A DNA stretch of 64,000 nucleotides, from assembly GCA_008682415.1 (NCBI GenBank), contig VANK01000017.1, positions 49,802 to 113,801 on the forward strand, written 5' to 3'. This DNA is from Acidobacteria bacterium AB60 (GTDB taxonomy: Bacteria > Acidobacteriota > Terriglobia > Terriglobales > Acidobacteriaceae). This document shows positions 1 through 7,522 of this stretch, in pieces; position 1 is the first letter of the stretch, and the number at the start of each line of letters is the position of its first letter. The notes under the pieces were generated by a model. That model was not told the DNA's origin. It made no database searches and saw nothing but the letters and a program-made list of their open reading frames with translations. Both the position numbers and the translations under genes were made by a program.

Positions 1-102
1 CGCTTTGAACGCGCCCGGATCCACCTCGTTCTTCTTCTTGCAGCCGCTTCCCGCAGCGACCGCCACGCCCAACAGCAAACCCAAGATCGCTCGCCCTCGC
101 AT
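1..102 (-). CDS. Lipoprotein, N-terminal fragment (runs off the window)
   Basis: Reading the minus strand from an ATG at 102 gives 34 codons open to the window edge. The peptide begins MRGRAILGLLLGVAVAAGSG and is followed by a Cys and a basic KKKNE stretch, which is a lipoprotein signal peptide with a loose lipobox (GSGC). A strong Shine-Dalgarno, AGGAGG, lies 7 nt before the ATG. It follows the Rrf2-type gene on the same strand after 89 nt, so co-transcription is likely. A lipid-anchored electron carrier would suit the neighbouring respiratory operon, but no cofactor motif is visible in the part present. Confidence 0.6.
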   Translation of the reverse strand, partial: MRGRAILGLLLGVAVAAGSGCKKKNEVDPGAFKA

Positions 103-191
103 GCACACTCCTCCTGGCAGAGGTTGGATGCGTGCAAAGGACCCCAGGCAAACCCGACCCCTCGGAATACCCGATGCGGGCCGTCCGACGA

Positions 192-665
192 TTAGCTGTT
201 CGCAGTGACTGGCCCGGCCGACTGAAGACACGCCGCCGCGACAATCGTGAACTGATTCGTCGCGCCCATCTCCGCCAGATCCTGCATCCGCGTCCTCTCC
301 AGCACAGAGAACATCGCCCTCTGCGCCTCCGCCCACACCGGGTGCGCCGGACACCACACCTTGCGCTGGCACTCCTTGCCCTCGCAGAGGCACACGTTCA
401 ACCCGATCGGGCCATCCACCGCCTCCACAATCGTGCGGATCGATGCCTCCCGCCCCGCCGGCGCAATCTCAAATCCACCCCCCTGGCCGCGCCGCGATGC
501 AATCAGCGACGCCTGCGCCAGAGACTGCAGCACCTTCGACAAAAAACTCTCCGGGGCTCCCGTCTCCCTGGTCAGCACTTGTAAGGACACCCTCTCCCCC
601 GGGGGCATCCCCGCTAACGCCATCATCACCCGCACCCCGTAATCAGCAGCGCGCGTCAACTGCAT
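192..665 (-). CDS. Rrf2 family transcriptional regulator
   Basis: A 157-residue winged-helix regulator. The Rrf2 N-terminus (MQLTRAADYGVRVMMALA) and the helix-turn-helix region (SLQVLTRETGAPESFLSKVLQSLAQASLI, written here only as a region at about residues 27-55) match the IscR/NsrR/RirA group. Cysteines at about 92, 94, 99 and 105 lie where these proteins bind an iron-sulfur cluster, so it probably senses redox state, NO or iron. The ATG at 665 is chosen over one 10 codons upstream because family members start here. It is divergent from the respiratory operon that begins at 931, the obvious candidate target. Confidence 0.88.
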   Translation of the reverse strand: MQLTRAADYGVRVMMALAGMPPGERVSLQVLTRETGAPESFLSKVLQSLAQASLIASRRGQGGGFEIAPAGREASIRTIVEAVDGPIGLNVCLCEGKECQRKVWCPAHPVWAEAQRAMFSVLERTRMQDLAEMGATNQFTIVAAACLQSAGPVTANS

Positions 666-795
666 CGAGGAACTCGTCTTGCTTCGACCTTTCACGGTTA
701 TCTCTCCAAAGCCAGCGCGGCGACCCCAATTTTCCTCACGCTCACACCGGACAAATTGACTCCGAGTTTAGCCCGTCGGGTCACAAGTAAACGTG

Positions 796-825
796 TTGAC
801 CATCACATCGCAATGTTCGAATACT
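796..825 (+). promoter_or_regulatory. Candidate sigma70 promoter of the respiratory operon
   Basis: TTGACC at 796-801 and AATACT at 820-825 are separated by 18 nt. They face the membrane-protein gene at 931 and leave a leader of about 100 nt. An ACTC-C-GAGT palindrome lies about 40 nt upstream in the intergenic space shared with the Rrf2 gene and could be an operator; that part is inference. Confidence 0.4.
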
Positions 826-930
826 TCGCTATCTTTTCCTCAATCTGGAGACAAAAAGTCCACATTGCGTCGCCGCGTCCAACTCCCCTGCGCTCGCTCC
901 GCACTTATTGGAAAGGACTCCCTTAGCGCC

Positions 931-2052
931 ATGCTTCTGAGTACCCCGTCCTCATTTCCGGCCGTCGATCCCATCCCGCTGCCAGCGCCTATCTGGCTGT
1001 TCAAGCTCCTCCACATCGTTACCCTCTCGCTCCACTTCGTGGCCGTCGAGATGCTCCTGGGCGGTCTGCTGCTCGCTGCGCTATTCAGCCTCTTCCGCGG
1101 GCCCGCGCATGTCGTCGCCCGCGCACTCGCCCGCCGCCTCCCCGTCGTCATGACCTACGTCATCAATCTCGGCGTCCCGCCCCTGCTGTTCGCCCAGGTC
1201 CTCTACGGACGCGCCCTCTACACCTCCAGCATCCTCATCGGCGCCTGGTGGATCTCCATCATCGCCCTGCTCACGCTGGCCTATTGGCTCCTCTACCGCT
1301 TCACCGCCCGCCTCGACGCCGGCAAACCCGCATGGCTCACAGGCCTCAGCGCATGGATCATCGCCGGCTTCATCGCCCGACTCCTCTCCACCAACATGAC
1401 CCTCATGCTGCGCCCCGAAGCCTGGCGGCAGATGTACTCCGCCTCCGGCGCCGGCATCTACCTGCCCACCGCCGATCCCACTACCACCCCGCGCTGGCTG
1501 CTCATGCTCGCCGGCGGCTTTCTCATCGCCGGCCTCTGGATGATCTACCTCGCAGCCCGATCCACCTTTACCGCCGAAGAAAAGCGTTTCCTGGCCGGAA
1601 CCGGCGGCAAGACCGCTCTTCTCGGCGGCATCGTTTACTGTCTCTGCGGCCTCTGGGCCTACGCCGTCCAGCCGGACGCCGTCAAAGCCGGACTCGCCTC
1701 CCACCCGCTCTACCACTGGTGCGGCTACGCCGTGTATGGCTGGTTCCTCTGCCTGGCCCTCGCACTCGTCCTCGCCGCCATCGCCGGCTTCGGCAAAGTC
1801 ACCGCCTCATGGCTCAGTTGGGCCGCGACGCTCACCGCCGTGCTTCTCGAAATCACCTTCACCGTCTACCGCGACACCGTTCGCGACCTCACCCTGCTCA
1901 GCAAGGGCTTCGATGTCTGGGATCGCGCCGTCGTCACCAACTGGAGTGTCGTCGGACTCTTCCTCGTCCTCTTCGTCGCCAGCCTCGGCGTCATCGCGTG
2001 GCTCATCTCCGTCGTCGCCCGCGCCCAAAAACCCATGGAAGGAGCCGCCTAG
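931..2052 (+). CDS. Polytopic membrane protein of a bc/bd-type respiratory operon
   Basis: A 373-residue, very hydrophobic protein with about 8-10 predicted membrane segments. The first carries LLHIVTLSLHFVAVEMLLGG, with two histidines that could be heme ligands. The general pattern recalls cytochrome bd-superfamily subunits, but I cannot assign a family. The ATG at 931 is preferred over an in-frame start 138 nt upstream because the extension is not hydrophobic or conserved-looking and GAAAGGA lies just before 931. The stop abuts the Rieske ATG with no gap, so the two are translationally coupled. It is the first gene of the operon and probably its quinone- or heme-binding membrane partner. 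Confidence 0.7.
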   Translation: MLLSTPSSFPAVDPIPLPAPIWLFKLLHIVTLSLHFVAVEMLLGGLLLAALFSLFRGPAHVVARALARRLPVVMTYVINLGVPPLLFAQVLYGRALYTSSILIGAWWISIIALLTLAYWLLYRFTARLDAGKPAWLTGLSAWIIAGFIARLLSTNMTLMLRPEAWRQMYSASGAGIYLPTADPTTTPRWLLMLAGGFLIAGLWMIYLAARSTFTAEEKRFLAGTGGKTALLGGIVYCLCGLWAYAVQPDAVKAGLASHPLYHWCGYAVYGWFLCLALALVLAAIAGFGKVTASWLSWAATLTAVLLEITFTVYRDTVRDLTLLSKGFDVWDRAVVTNWSVVGLFLVLFVASLGVIAWLISVVARAQKPMEGAA

Positions 2053-2547
2053 ATGTCCAGCCACATCGCCCTTGAAGAATCACGCCATCCCGTCACGGAA
2101 CCCGCTGGCGAGACCACAAGCCGCCGCGGCTTCCTCATCGCCGCTGGAGCCGCGGGCCTCTGCTACGTCACCGCCCTCGGCTATCCCGTCTACCGCTACC
2201 TCGCCTCCCCCGCGGAGATGGCCTCCTCGGCCTCTGCCGTCACCGAGGTCACTCTCAAAGACGCCCAGAAGCTCCCCGCCGGCTCCGTGCTCATGTTCAA
2301 GTTCGGCCCCTCGCCGGCCATGCTCATCCACCACGCCGACAACACCTGGGTCGCCCTCACCGCCGTCTGCACCCATCTCGGCTGCACCGTGCAGTACGAG
2401 CCCCAGCTCAACCGCATTCACTGCGCCTGCCACGGCGGCGTCTACGACCCCCGCACCGGCGCAAACGTCAGCGGCCCCCCACCCAAGCCTCTCAAGCTCT
2501 TCAAAGTCGCCGTCACAGACACCGGCGTAGAAGTCTCCCGCGCCTGA
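2053..2547 (+). CDS. Rieske iron-sulfur protein
   Basis: A 164-residue Rieske protein that passes electrons from quinol to a cytochrome c-type acceptor. A twin-arginine motif (SRRGF, residues 23-27) and one hydrophobic segment form an uncleaved Tat anchor. The two [2Fe-2S] boxes are CTHLGC (106-111) and CACHGG (124-129), with both Cys/His pairs intact and the disulfide cysteines present. Length and layout fit the bc1/b6f type. It starts immediately after the preceding stop. Its natural partner, cytochrome b, lies 560 bp downstream, separated by an S23-type gene that looks inserted. Confidence 0.93.
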   Translation: MSSHIALEESRHPVTEPAGETTSRRGFLIAAGAAGLCYVTALGYPVYRYLASPAEMASSASAVTEVTLKDAQKLPAGSVLMFKFGPSPAMLIHHADNTWVALTAVCTHLGCTVQYEPQLNRIHCACHGGVYDPRTGANVSGPPPKPLKLFKVAVTDTGVEVSRA

Positions 2548-2553
2548 CGGCGC

Positions 2554-3099
2554 GGTGAATAAGTGATGAAGTGAACAAGAACAAAATCGACTCAAAGACC
2601 GAACGCAGTGCCTGACGGAAAGTGAGATTCGCCAGTGAATACCGACAAACCCCGCGCAAAATCGAGGTTGCAATCCTTTCGCGATCTGAATGTGTGGCAA
2701 AAAGCGATGGAGCTGGCCGCCGTTGTCTATCGACTCACGCAGCGATTTCCCCGCGAAGAAGCGTTCGGGCTCACGTCACAATTGAGGCGTTCCGCAGTCT
2801 CGATTCCAAGCAACATTGCCGAAGGCCATGGACGCATGAACCCACGCGAGTTCAAATATTTTCTGCTCATCGCGCGCGGTTCCAATTGTGAATTGCAAAC
2901 CCAGCTCGAACTCTCCGGCGTCCTGGGCTTTGTAGATCCGAGGTTGCTCGAAACAGCCCAGCAAACTTCTCACTCCGTAGACAAGATGCTCTTCGCTCTG
3001 CTGGGAAACCTCAAGAACAAAAGCACCTGAGAAGCAGATCACTTCTTCACCTTTTCACTTCTTCACCTTTTCACCCGGTTCACTTTTTCACTGTTCACC
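2554..3099. mobile_element. S23-type gene flanked by inverted octamer repeats (cassette 1)
   Basis: Left flank 2554-2579 is three GTGAANNA-type octamers. Right flank 3037-3099 is about seven of the same octamers in inverted orientation (TTCACNNN). Between them is one S23-type gene. The block splits the Rieske and cytochrome b genes, which are normally adjacent. Repeat units and orientation are read directly; mobility is inferred. Confidence 0.5.
2635..3030 (+). CDS. Four-helix-bundle protein (S23/IVP family), copy 1
   Basis: A 131-residue member of the four-helix-bundle family typified by the protein encoded in 23S rRNA intervening sequences (PF05635/TIGR02436) and related to Avd of diversity-generating retroelements. 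Family marks are FRDLNVWQKAMELA, QLRRSAVSIPSNIAEGHGR and the IARGS..ELQTQL helix. The start is GTG at 2635. Function is unknown; nucleic-acid binding is plausible because of the IVS and Avd relatives. Its position inside a respiratory operon, bounded by inverted repeats, suggests it arrived with an insertion. It is clearly related to the copy at 4214. Confidence 0.85.
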   Translation: MNTDKPRAKSRLQSFRDLNVWQKAMELAAVVYRLTQRFPREEAFGLTSQLRRSAVSIPSNIAEGHGRMNPREFKYFLLIARGSNCELQTQLELSGVLGFVDPRLLETAQQTSHSVDKMLFALLGNLKNKST

Positions 3100-3108
3100 G
3101 AGGCATCC

Positions 3109-4200
3109 ATGACCACCAAGCAACTCACCAATTCCCTCTACGGCTGGGTCGACGAACGCCTCGGCCTCTCCGAGATCGCCGCCTTTGCCCGCCTGAAGCG
3201 CGTTCCCGTGCACGCCCAGTCCTTCTGGTATTACTGGGGCGGCATCTCCCTGTTCCTCTTTCTCGTGCAGTGCTTCACCGGCATTCTGCTGCTGGTCTAC
3301 TACCGGCCCGGCGCGGAGGCCTACGAGTCCGTCCGGCAGATCACCTTTGTCATGCACTTCGGCTGGCTGATCCGTTCGGCGCACTCCTGGTCCGCCAATC
3401 TCATGCTCTTCGCCATCTTTGTGCACATGTTCTCCGTCTACTTCATGAAGGCCTACCGCAGCCCGCGCGAGTTCGGATGGTTCAGCGGCATGGCCCTGCT
3501 CGCCATCGCCACGGTCTTCGGATTCTCCGGCTACCTCTTGCCCATGGACGAGCTCTCCTACTTCGCCACCAAGGTCGGCCTCGAAATCCCCAACGCCGTG
3601 CCCTTCATCGGCCCCGCCATTGCCACCATGCTGCGCGGCGGCGCCGAGGTCACCGAGTTCACCGTGCAGCGCTTCTTCGCGCTTCACGTCGTGGTGCTCC
3701 CGGCACTCTTTCTTCCCCTTCTCGGATTCCACCTCTGGCTCGTGCAGAAGCACGGCAACGCCCTTCCGCCCAGCGAAGAAGCCAAGCACCCCAGCGACCG
3801 CAAGTCCATCGCCTTCATGCCCGGCTTCCTGGTCAAGGACCTGGCCATGTGGCTCATCTCTCTCAACGTCCTCGCCCTCCTCGCCTCCGTCTTCCCGTGG
3901 TCGCTCGGCAAACAGTTCGATGCCCTCGCCCCCGCGCCCCTCGGCATTCATCCCGAGTGGTACTTCATGAGCCCCTTCGAGATGCTCAAGATCCTCGGCA
4001 CCGTTCTCCCCGGAGAGATGGGCGAGATCGCCGGACTCCTCCTCTTCACCCTCGGCATCCTCCTCTGGCTCCTGATCCCCTTCTACGACCGCAACAAGGA
4101 ATCCGGCCGCCGCGCCCGCACCGCCCACTACTTCGGCATCCTCGCCGTCATTCTGCTGTTGACCACCACGGCTTTGGGCTACTGGACCATCAGGCAGTGA
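3109..4200 (+). CDS. Cytochrome b (b6-like spacing, with PEWY)
   Basis: A 363-residue cytochrome b subunit. Heme-ligand histidines fall at H92/H106 and H193/H208. The 15-residue step in the second pair is the b6-type spacing rather than bc1-type. The quinol-site motif PEWY is at 282-285. About eight membrane helices are seen, so the b6 and subunit IV parts are fused. It should oxidise quinol together with the Rieske protein. The TGA stop sits inside the first octamer repeat of the next cassette. No cytochrome c1 gene is nearby; a c-type heme is instead supplied by the last gene of the operon. Confidence 0.92.
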   Translation: MTTKQLTNSLYGWVDERLGLSEIAAFARLKRVPVHAQSFWYYWGGISLFLFLVQCFTGILLLVYYRPGAEAYESVRQITFVMHFGWLIRSAHSWSANLMLFAIFVHMFSVYFMKAYRSPREFGWFSGMALLAIATVFGFSGYLLPMDELSYFATKVGLEIPNAVPFIGPAIATMLRGGAEVTEFTVQRFFALHVVVLPALFLPLLGFHLWLVQKHGNALPPSEEAKHPSDRKSIAFMPGFLVKDLAMWLISLNVLALLASVFPWSLGKQFDALAPAPLGIHPEWYFMSPFEMLKILGTVLPGEMGEIAGLLLFTLGILLWLLIPFYDRNKESGRRARTAHYFGILAVILLLTTTALGYWTIRQ

Positions 4201-4692
4201 TTCAAGTGATGGAGTGATCAAGATGGATCTCAATTCAACAAGGGCCGCGGCACGCGTCTGGACCCAGTCCCATCGCGACTTAGTAGTCTGGCAAAAGTCG
4301 AAGGCGCTGGTGTTGGCTGTCTATCGCCTTACTCGAACATTTCCGCGAGACGAACTCTTCGGCCTGACCAACCAGTTGCGTCGCGCCGCAGTCTCGATCC
4401 CAAGCAACATTGCCGAAGGCCACGGACGCCCCAATCGCCGCGAATTTAACCAATTCCTGCGTATTGCCCGCGGTTCAACCTCGGAGTTGCAGACTCAATT
4501 GGAGATTGCGGCGGATCTCAAATTAGGGGAACCCCCGCTCTTCAAGCGAGCAGAAGAACTTGCACTCGAAGTAGGGAAGATGTTGTTAAGCCTGCTGTCC
4601 AAAGTGAATCCGAACGCCGGTTGACATCGCGGTCCAACTCGATCACTCAATCACTTGATCACTTCATCACTCAATTACTTCATCACTCGCTT
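4197..4692. mobile_element. S23-type gene flanked by inverted octamer repeats (cassette 2)
   Basis: Left flank 4197-4221 is three GTGATNNA octamers, the first overlapping the cytochrome b stop. Right flank 4641-4692 is six inverted octamers. The right end (4654-4692, 39 bp) matches 53228-53266 at 37 of 39 positions, so the end is a recurring unit. It separates cytochrome b from the bd-like/cytochrome c gene. Confidence 0.5.
4214..4624 (+). CDS. Four-helix-bundle protein (S23/IVP family), copy 2
   Basis: A 136-residue paralogue of the protein at 2635. Shared blocks include HRDLVVWQKSKALVLAVYRL, QLRRAAVSIPSNIAEGHGRP and REFNQFLRIARGS. The start is GTG at 4214, which lies inside the octamer repeat (GTGATCAAG), or ATG three codons later. 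Two diverged copies in one operon point to two insertions or to an insertion followed by tandem duplication. No catalytic residues are evident. Function is unknown. Confidence 0.85.
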   Translation: MIKMDLNSTRAAARVWTQSHRDLVVWQKSKALVLAVYRLTRTFPRDELFGLTNQLRRAAVSIPSNIAEGHGRPNRREFNQFLRIARGSTSELQTQLEIAADLKLGEPPLFKRAEELALEVGKMLLSLLSKVNPNAG

Positions 4693-4711
4693 TTCAGCAC
4701 TGGAGTTTCAC

Positions 4712-6124
4712 GTGAACTACCCATTCTGGGACATCCCGCACCTCGGCTCCGGCTGGGTTATCGGCCTCATCGCCATCTACCACGTCATGATCTCGCAGTT
4801 CGCTGTGGGCGGCGGCCTTTACCTGCCCATGGCCGAGCGCAAAGCCATGCGCATGAAAGACCGCGCCATCGCCGACGCCTGGATGGCCCAGCTCGTCCGC
4901 CACAGCAAATTCTTCCTCATCCTCACCGGCGTCTTCGGAACCGTCTCCGGCGTCGGCATCTGGTTCGCCATCGGACTCACCCATCCCGAGGCCACCAGCA
5001 CCCTCATCCACAACTTCGTCTTCGGCTGGGCCATCGAGTGGGTCTTCTTCATCATCGAGCTCACCACTGTAGCGGTCTATTACTACACCTGGAACCGCAT
5101 CGACCCCAGGCTTCATCTCACCGTGGGCTGGGTCTACGCCGGAGCCTCCGCCGCCACCCTCATCATCATCAACGGCATCCTCACCTTCATGCTTACCCCG
5201 GGTGATACGTGGATCGCCGTCGCCGGCACCGGCCATGAAGCCAGCAAGTTCTGGAATGCCTTCTTCAATCCCACCTACTGGCCCAGCCTCCTGCTCCGCA
5301 TCGGCGTCTGCACCTCATTGGCAGGCATCTGGGCCCTCATCACCTCCAGCCGCATCGACGGCGATCAGCAACCCGCCCTCAAAACCTCCATGGTCCGCTG
5401 GAGCGTCAAGTGGCTCGTGCCCTCCTTCGTCGCCACACCCTTCCTGCTGGCGTGGTATCTCTTCATGGTCCCGGAAACCCAGCGCACCCTGCTCACTCTC
5501 GGCATCGACACCATCGCCGGCGGTACCTTCTCCACCGTCACCCGCATCGCGCTGATCATCGTCATCACCTCGGCCACCATCGTCGCCGTCGCCTACTACC
5601 TCGCCTGGCGCAATCCCGCCGACTTCAATCTCTCCCACGCCATGGCCGTGCTCCTGCTCGCGCTCATCGCCACCGGCTCCGGCGAATACGCCCGCGAAAT
5701 GCTGCGCAAGCCCTTCGTCATCGGTCGCTGGATGTACTCCAACGGCGTCCGCGTCCCCTCCATCGCCCGCCTCAACACCGAGGGCTACCTCGCCCACTCC
5801 AACTGGGTCTGGACCGCACCCGACGGCGCCGCAACCTCCAGCTACTCCCGCGGCGAAGCCATCTTCCGCGGCGAGTGCGGCTCCTGCCACACCATGTACG
5901 GCTATCGCTCCCTGCTCCGCCTCATGAACGGACGCGACCGCGCCGGCATCCGCAACTTCGTCGTCATGCTGCACGACGACAAGCCCGACTCGCCCTACCA
6001 CAAGTTCATGCCGCCCATGACCGGCACGCCGCAGGACATGGACGACCTCACCGAGTTCCTCAATGCCAAGGTCAACCCGCCGGCGCCGTCCCGGCCCAAG
6101 CCGCTCCTCACCGCACAACGATAG
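4712..6124 (+). CDS. Cytochrome bd-like subunit I fused to a C-terminal cytochrome c domain
   Basis: A 470-residue protein. The N-terminal ~360 residues have about nine helices and bd-superfamily features: a ligand-type histidine at H24 (AIYHVMISQF) and FGWAIEWVFFIIELTTVAVYYY at about 104-125. A soluble domain follows with one heme c site, CGSCH (389-393), and a likely axial Met in PPMTG (~436). The start is taken as GTG at 4712, with GGAG 8 nt upstream; an ATG 19 codons earlier lies in repeat DNA. Such c-type bd-like proteins are known among non-quinol branches of the bd superfamily. It probably receives electrons from the bc module and may reduce O2 or another acceptor; which one cannot be read here. 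Confidence 0.82.
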   Translation: MNYPFWDIPHLGSGWVIGLIAIYHVMISQFAVGGGLYLPMAERKAMRMKDRAIADAWMAQLVRHSKFFLILTGVFGTVSGVGIWFAIGLTHPEATSTLIHNFVFGWAIEWVFFIIELTTVAVYYYTWNRIDPRLHLTVGWVYAGASAATLIIINGILTFMLTPGDTWIAVAGTGHEASKFWNAFFNPTYWPSLLLRIGVCTSLAGIWALITSSRIDGDQQPALKTSMVRWSVKWLVPSFVATPFLLAWYLFMVPETQRTLLTLGIDTIAGGTFSTVTRIALIIVITSATIVAVAYYLAWRNPADFNLSHAMAVLLLALIATGSGEYAREMLRKPFVIGRWMYSNGVRVPSIARLNTEGYLAHSNWVWTAPDGAATSSYSRGEAIFRGECGSCHTMYGYRSLLRLMNGRDRAGIRNFVVMLHDDKPDSPYHKFMPPMTGTPQDMDDLTEFLNAKVNPPAPSRPKPLLTAQR

Positions 6125-6140
6125 CTCCGCGTCAAAAACA

Positions 6141-6170
6141 AAAGCGCCTGCCCGAATCGGCAGGCGCTTT
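6141..6170. terminator. Bidirectional terminator between convergent genes
   Basis: A perfect 12-bp stem (AAAGCGCCTGCC / GGCAGGCGCTTT) with a six-base loop, followed by a T-containing tail on the plus strand and an A-rich flank that gives a T tail on the minus strand. It lies between the respiratory operon and the convergent heme oxygenase gene. Confidence 0.85.
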
Positions 6171-6184
6171 GCTTATTCTGTCCG

Positions 6185-6742
6185 TCACCGCGCGGCCCGC
6201 ATCCACCCGCCAAACGCGCCGAACATCTTCTTCGCGCCGCGAATCGCCGACAGCGTCTCCTCCTCGGCAACCTCCGTCGCGAGCACGCCAAGGAACTCCT
6301 TCCAGCGCGCCCCCGTCTCCTCGCCAAATCCCCGAAAAAAGCGCGAGCCCGCGCCCTCATGCAGACCCAGCACAGCCTCCACGTGGCGCGCGATCAGCTG
6401 TCCCCCCAGCCGCGATCCTTCCATCACATACATCGCGCCCAGCATCTCTGCCAGGTTCTCAAACGCCGGCAGCCGCGGCTGAGGAACATCTTTCCCCACC
6501 ACGCCCAGATCCTCCAGGTCTCTCCGCAACAGGCCCATCCGGCTGCGCTCGGCAACCATGCCGTCGAGCCGCTCCGGCAGCCCCAGCCGCGCGCTCTGCT
6601 CCCAGGCCTCCACCAGCCCCAGCAAGCGCCACAACACCGCCCGATAGAATTCCAGATTCAATCCGGCATCCATCAGCGGCAGCGCGCCCTCTACCTCGTC
6701 GTGATCGTGTCGCGTCTCCCGTCGCAGTTCAGCGAGATTCAA
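6185..6742 (-). CDS. bphO: Biliverdin-producing heme oxygenase (BphO type)
   Basis: A 185-residue heme oxygenase that opens heme to biliverdin, the chromophore of bacteriophytochromes. The proximal-His region is ETRHDHDEVE (about 9-18), and the distal helix has MYVMEGSRLGGQLIA, matching the GSxLGG motif. The start is TTG at 6742, overlapping the last codons of the phytochrome remnant by 14 nt, the usual bphP-bphO coupling. Since the phytochrome is collapsed, the enzyme may now serve only heme breakdown or be a relic. The reading frame itself is intact. Confidence 0.88.
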   Translation of the reverse strand: MNLAELRRETRHDHDEVEGALPLMDAGLNLEFYRAVLWRLLGLVEAWEQSARLGLPERLDGMVAERSRMGLLRRDLEDLGVVGKDVPQPRLPAFENLAEMLGAMYVMEGSRLGGQLIARHVEAVLGLHEGAGSRFFRGFGEETGARWKEFLGVLATEVAEEETLSAIRGAKKMFGAFGGWMRAAR

Positions 6743-7301
6743 TCTCTGTCTCCACCAATGCGGGAGATGCCGCCGCCGGCCGCATCACGCGGGGCAGATA
6801 CGCAGTCACCCGGGTCCCCACGTGCACCGTCGATTCCACCTTCAGGTCGCCCCCCAGCCGGTCCAGGATATTCTTCGAGACGTACAGCCCCAGCCCGTTC
6901 CCCAGGTCCCCCTTGGTGGTCTGGAACGGGCGGAACAGTTACAGCGGTCCAATGCGGTGCCCGACAATCTGGAACTCCCGCGCCCCGCCCTCCGCATTCG
7001 GCAGGCACAGCGATCCCACAAAGCGCGAGAAGCCTTCGCTCGCTCCCTCGGACAGCAAGCCCTGGTTCAGCGAAGCCCCAAACCCCGCGCCCACTACCCA
7101 ATCAAGGTCGCTCCCCAAAATCGCACCGAGCGGTCGCCCCAAATAGTCGGCCGCATTCTCGCTCGCGGCTGCCACCCGGAACCGATCCTCCGCATCCGGC
7201 TGCAGCCCCAGAAAGAAGCCATGCGCCTGCACGCTTCCCGGAATGTGTATTGGCTCTCGATCGCAGTTGGAGAAATTAGCCGGTGCCGTCGCTGAATTCA
7301 A
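6729..7301 (-). pseudogene. bphP: Bacteriophytochrome remnant: PAS start joined to the kinase tail, with a stop at the join
   Basis: The 5' part encodes the phytochrome PAS start, including the biliverdin-attachment segment NCDREPIHIPGSVQAHG, and ends at about residue 121 (FQIVGHRIGPL). A TAA at 6939-6941 follows. The same frame then continues as LFRPFQTTKGDLGNGLGLYV and on to VTAYLPR, which is the end of a histidine-kinase ATPase domain (G box). So GAF, PHY, dimerisation and most of the ATPase domain (roughly 550 residues) are missing, with no frame change but one stop. TTG at 7301 is the likely old start. It overlaps bphO as in intact operons. Confidence 0.85.
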
Positions 7302-7522
7302 GCTTCCCCACTTGGCGGGATTCTCGCGGAAGAACTGTAAAGATCTACCGGGCGCCTCAATCAATGCTTCCCGCCCGGAGCAGAACGCACGCGCACCTTC
7401 TCGATGATGAGAGTGGATGCGGAAAATGCGCCTCATGTTGCTCGTAAGTCAAAATCGCGGAGCACGCCGCCCCGCTCGAGTTCTCTGCTGAACCGCGCTT
7501 CGTCCGCGCCGGCCCCGCGTCG

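Noticed and set aside
3088..4233. Long acidic open frame antisense to cytochrome b
   Set aside because: Glu/Gly/Asp/His-rich low-complexity reading typical of the reverse of a hydrophobic gene; cytochrome b is certain.
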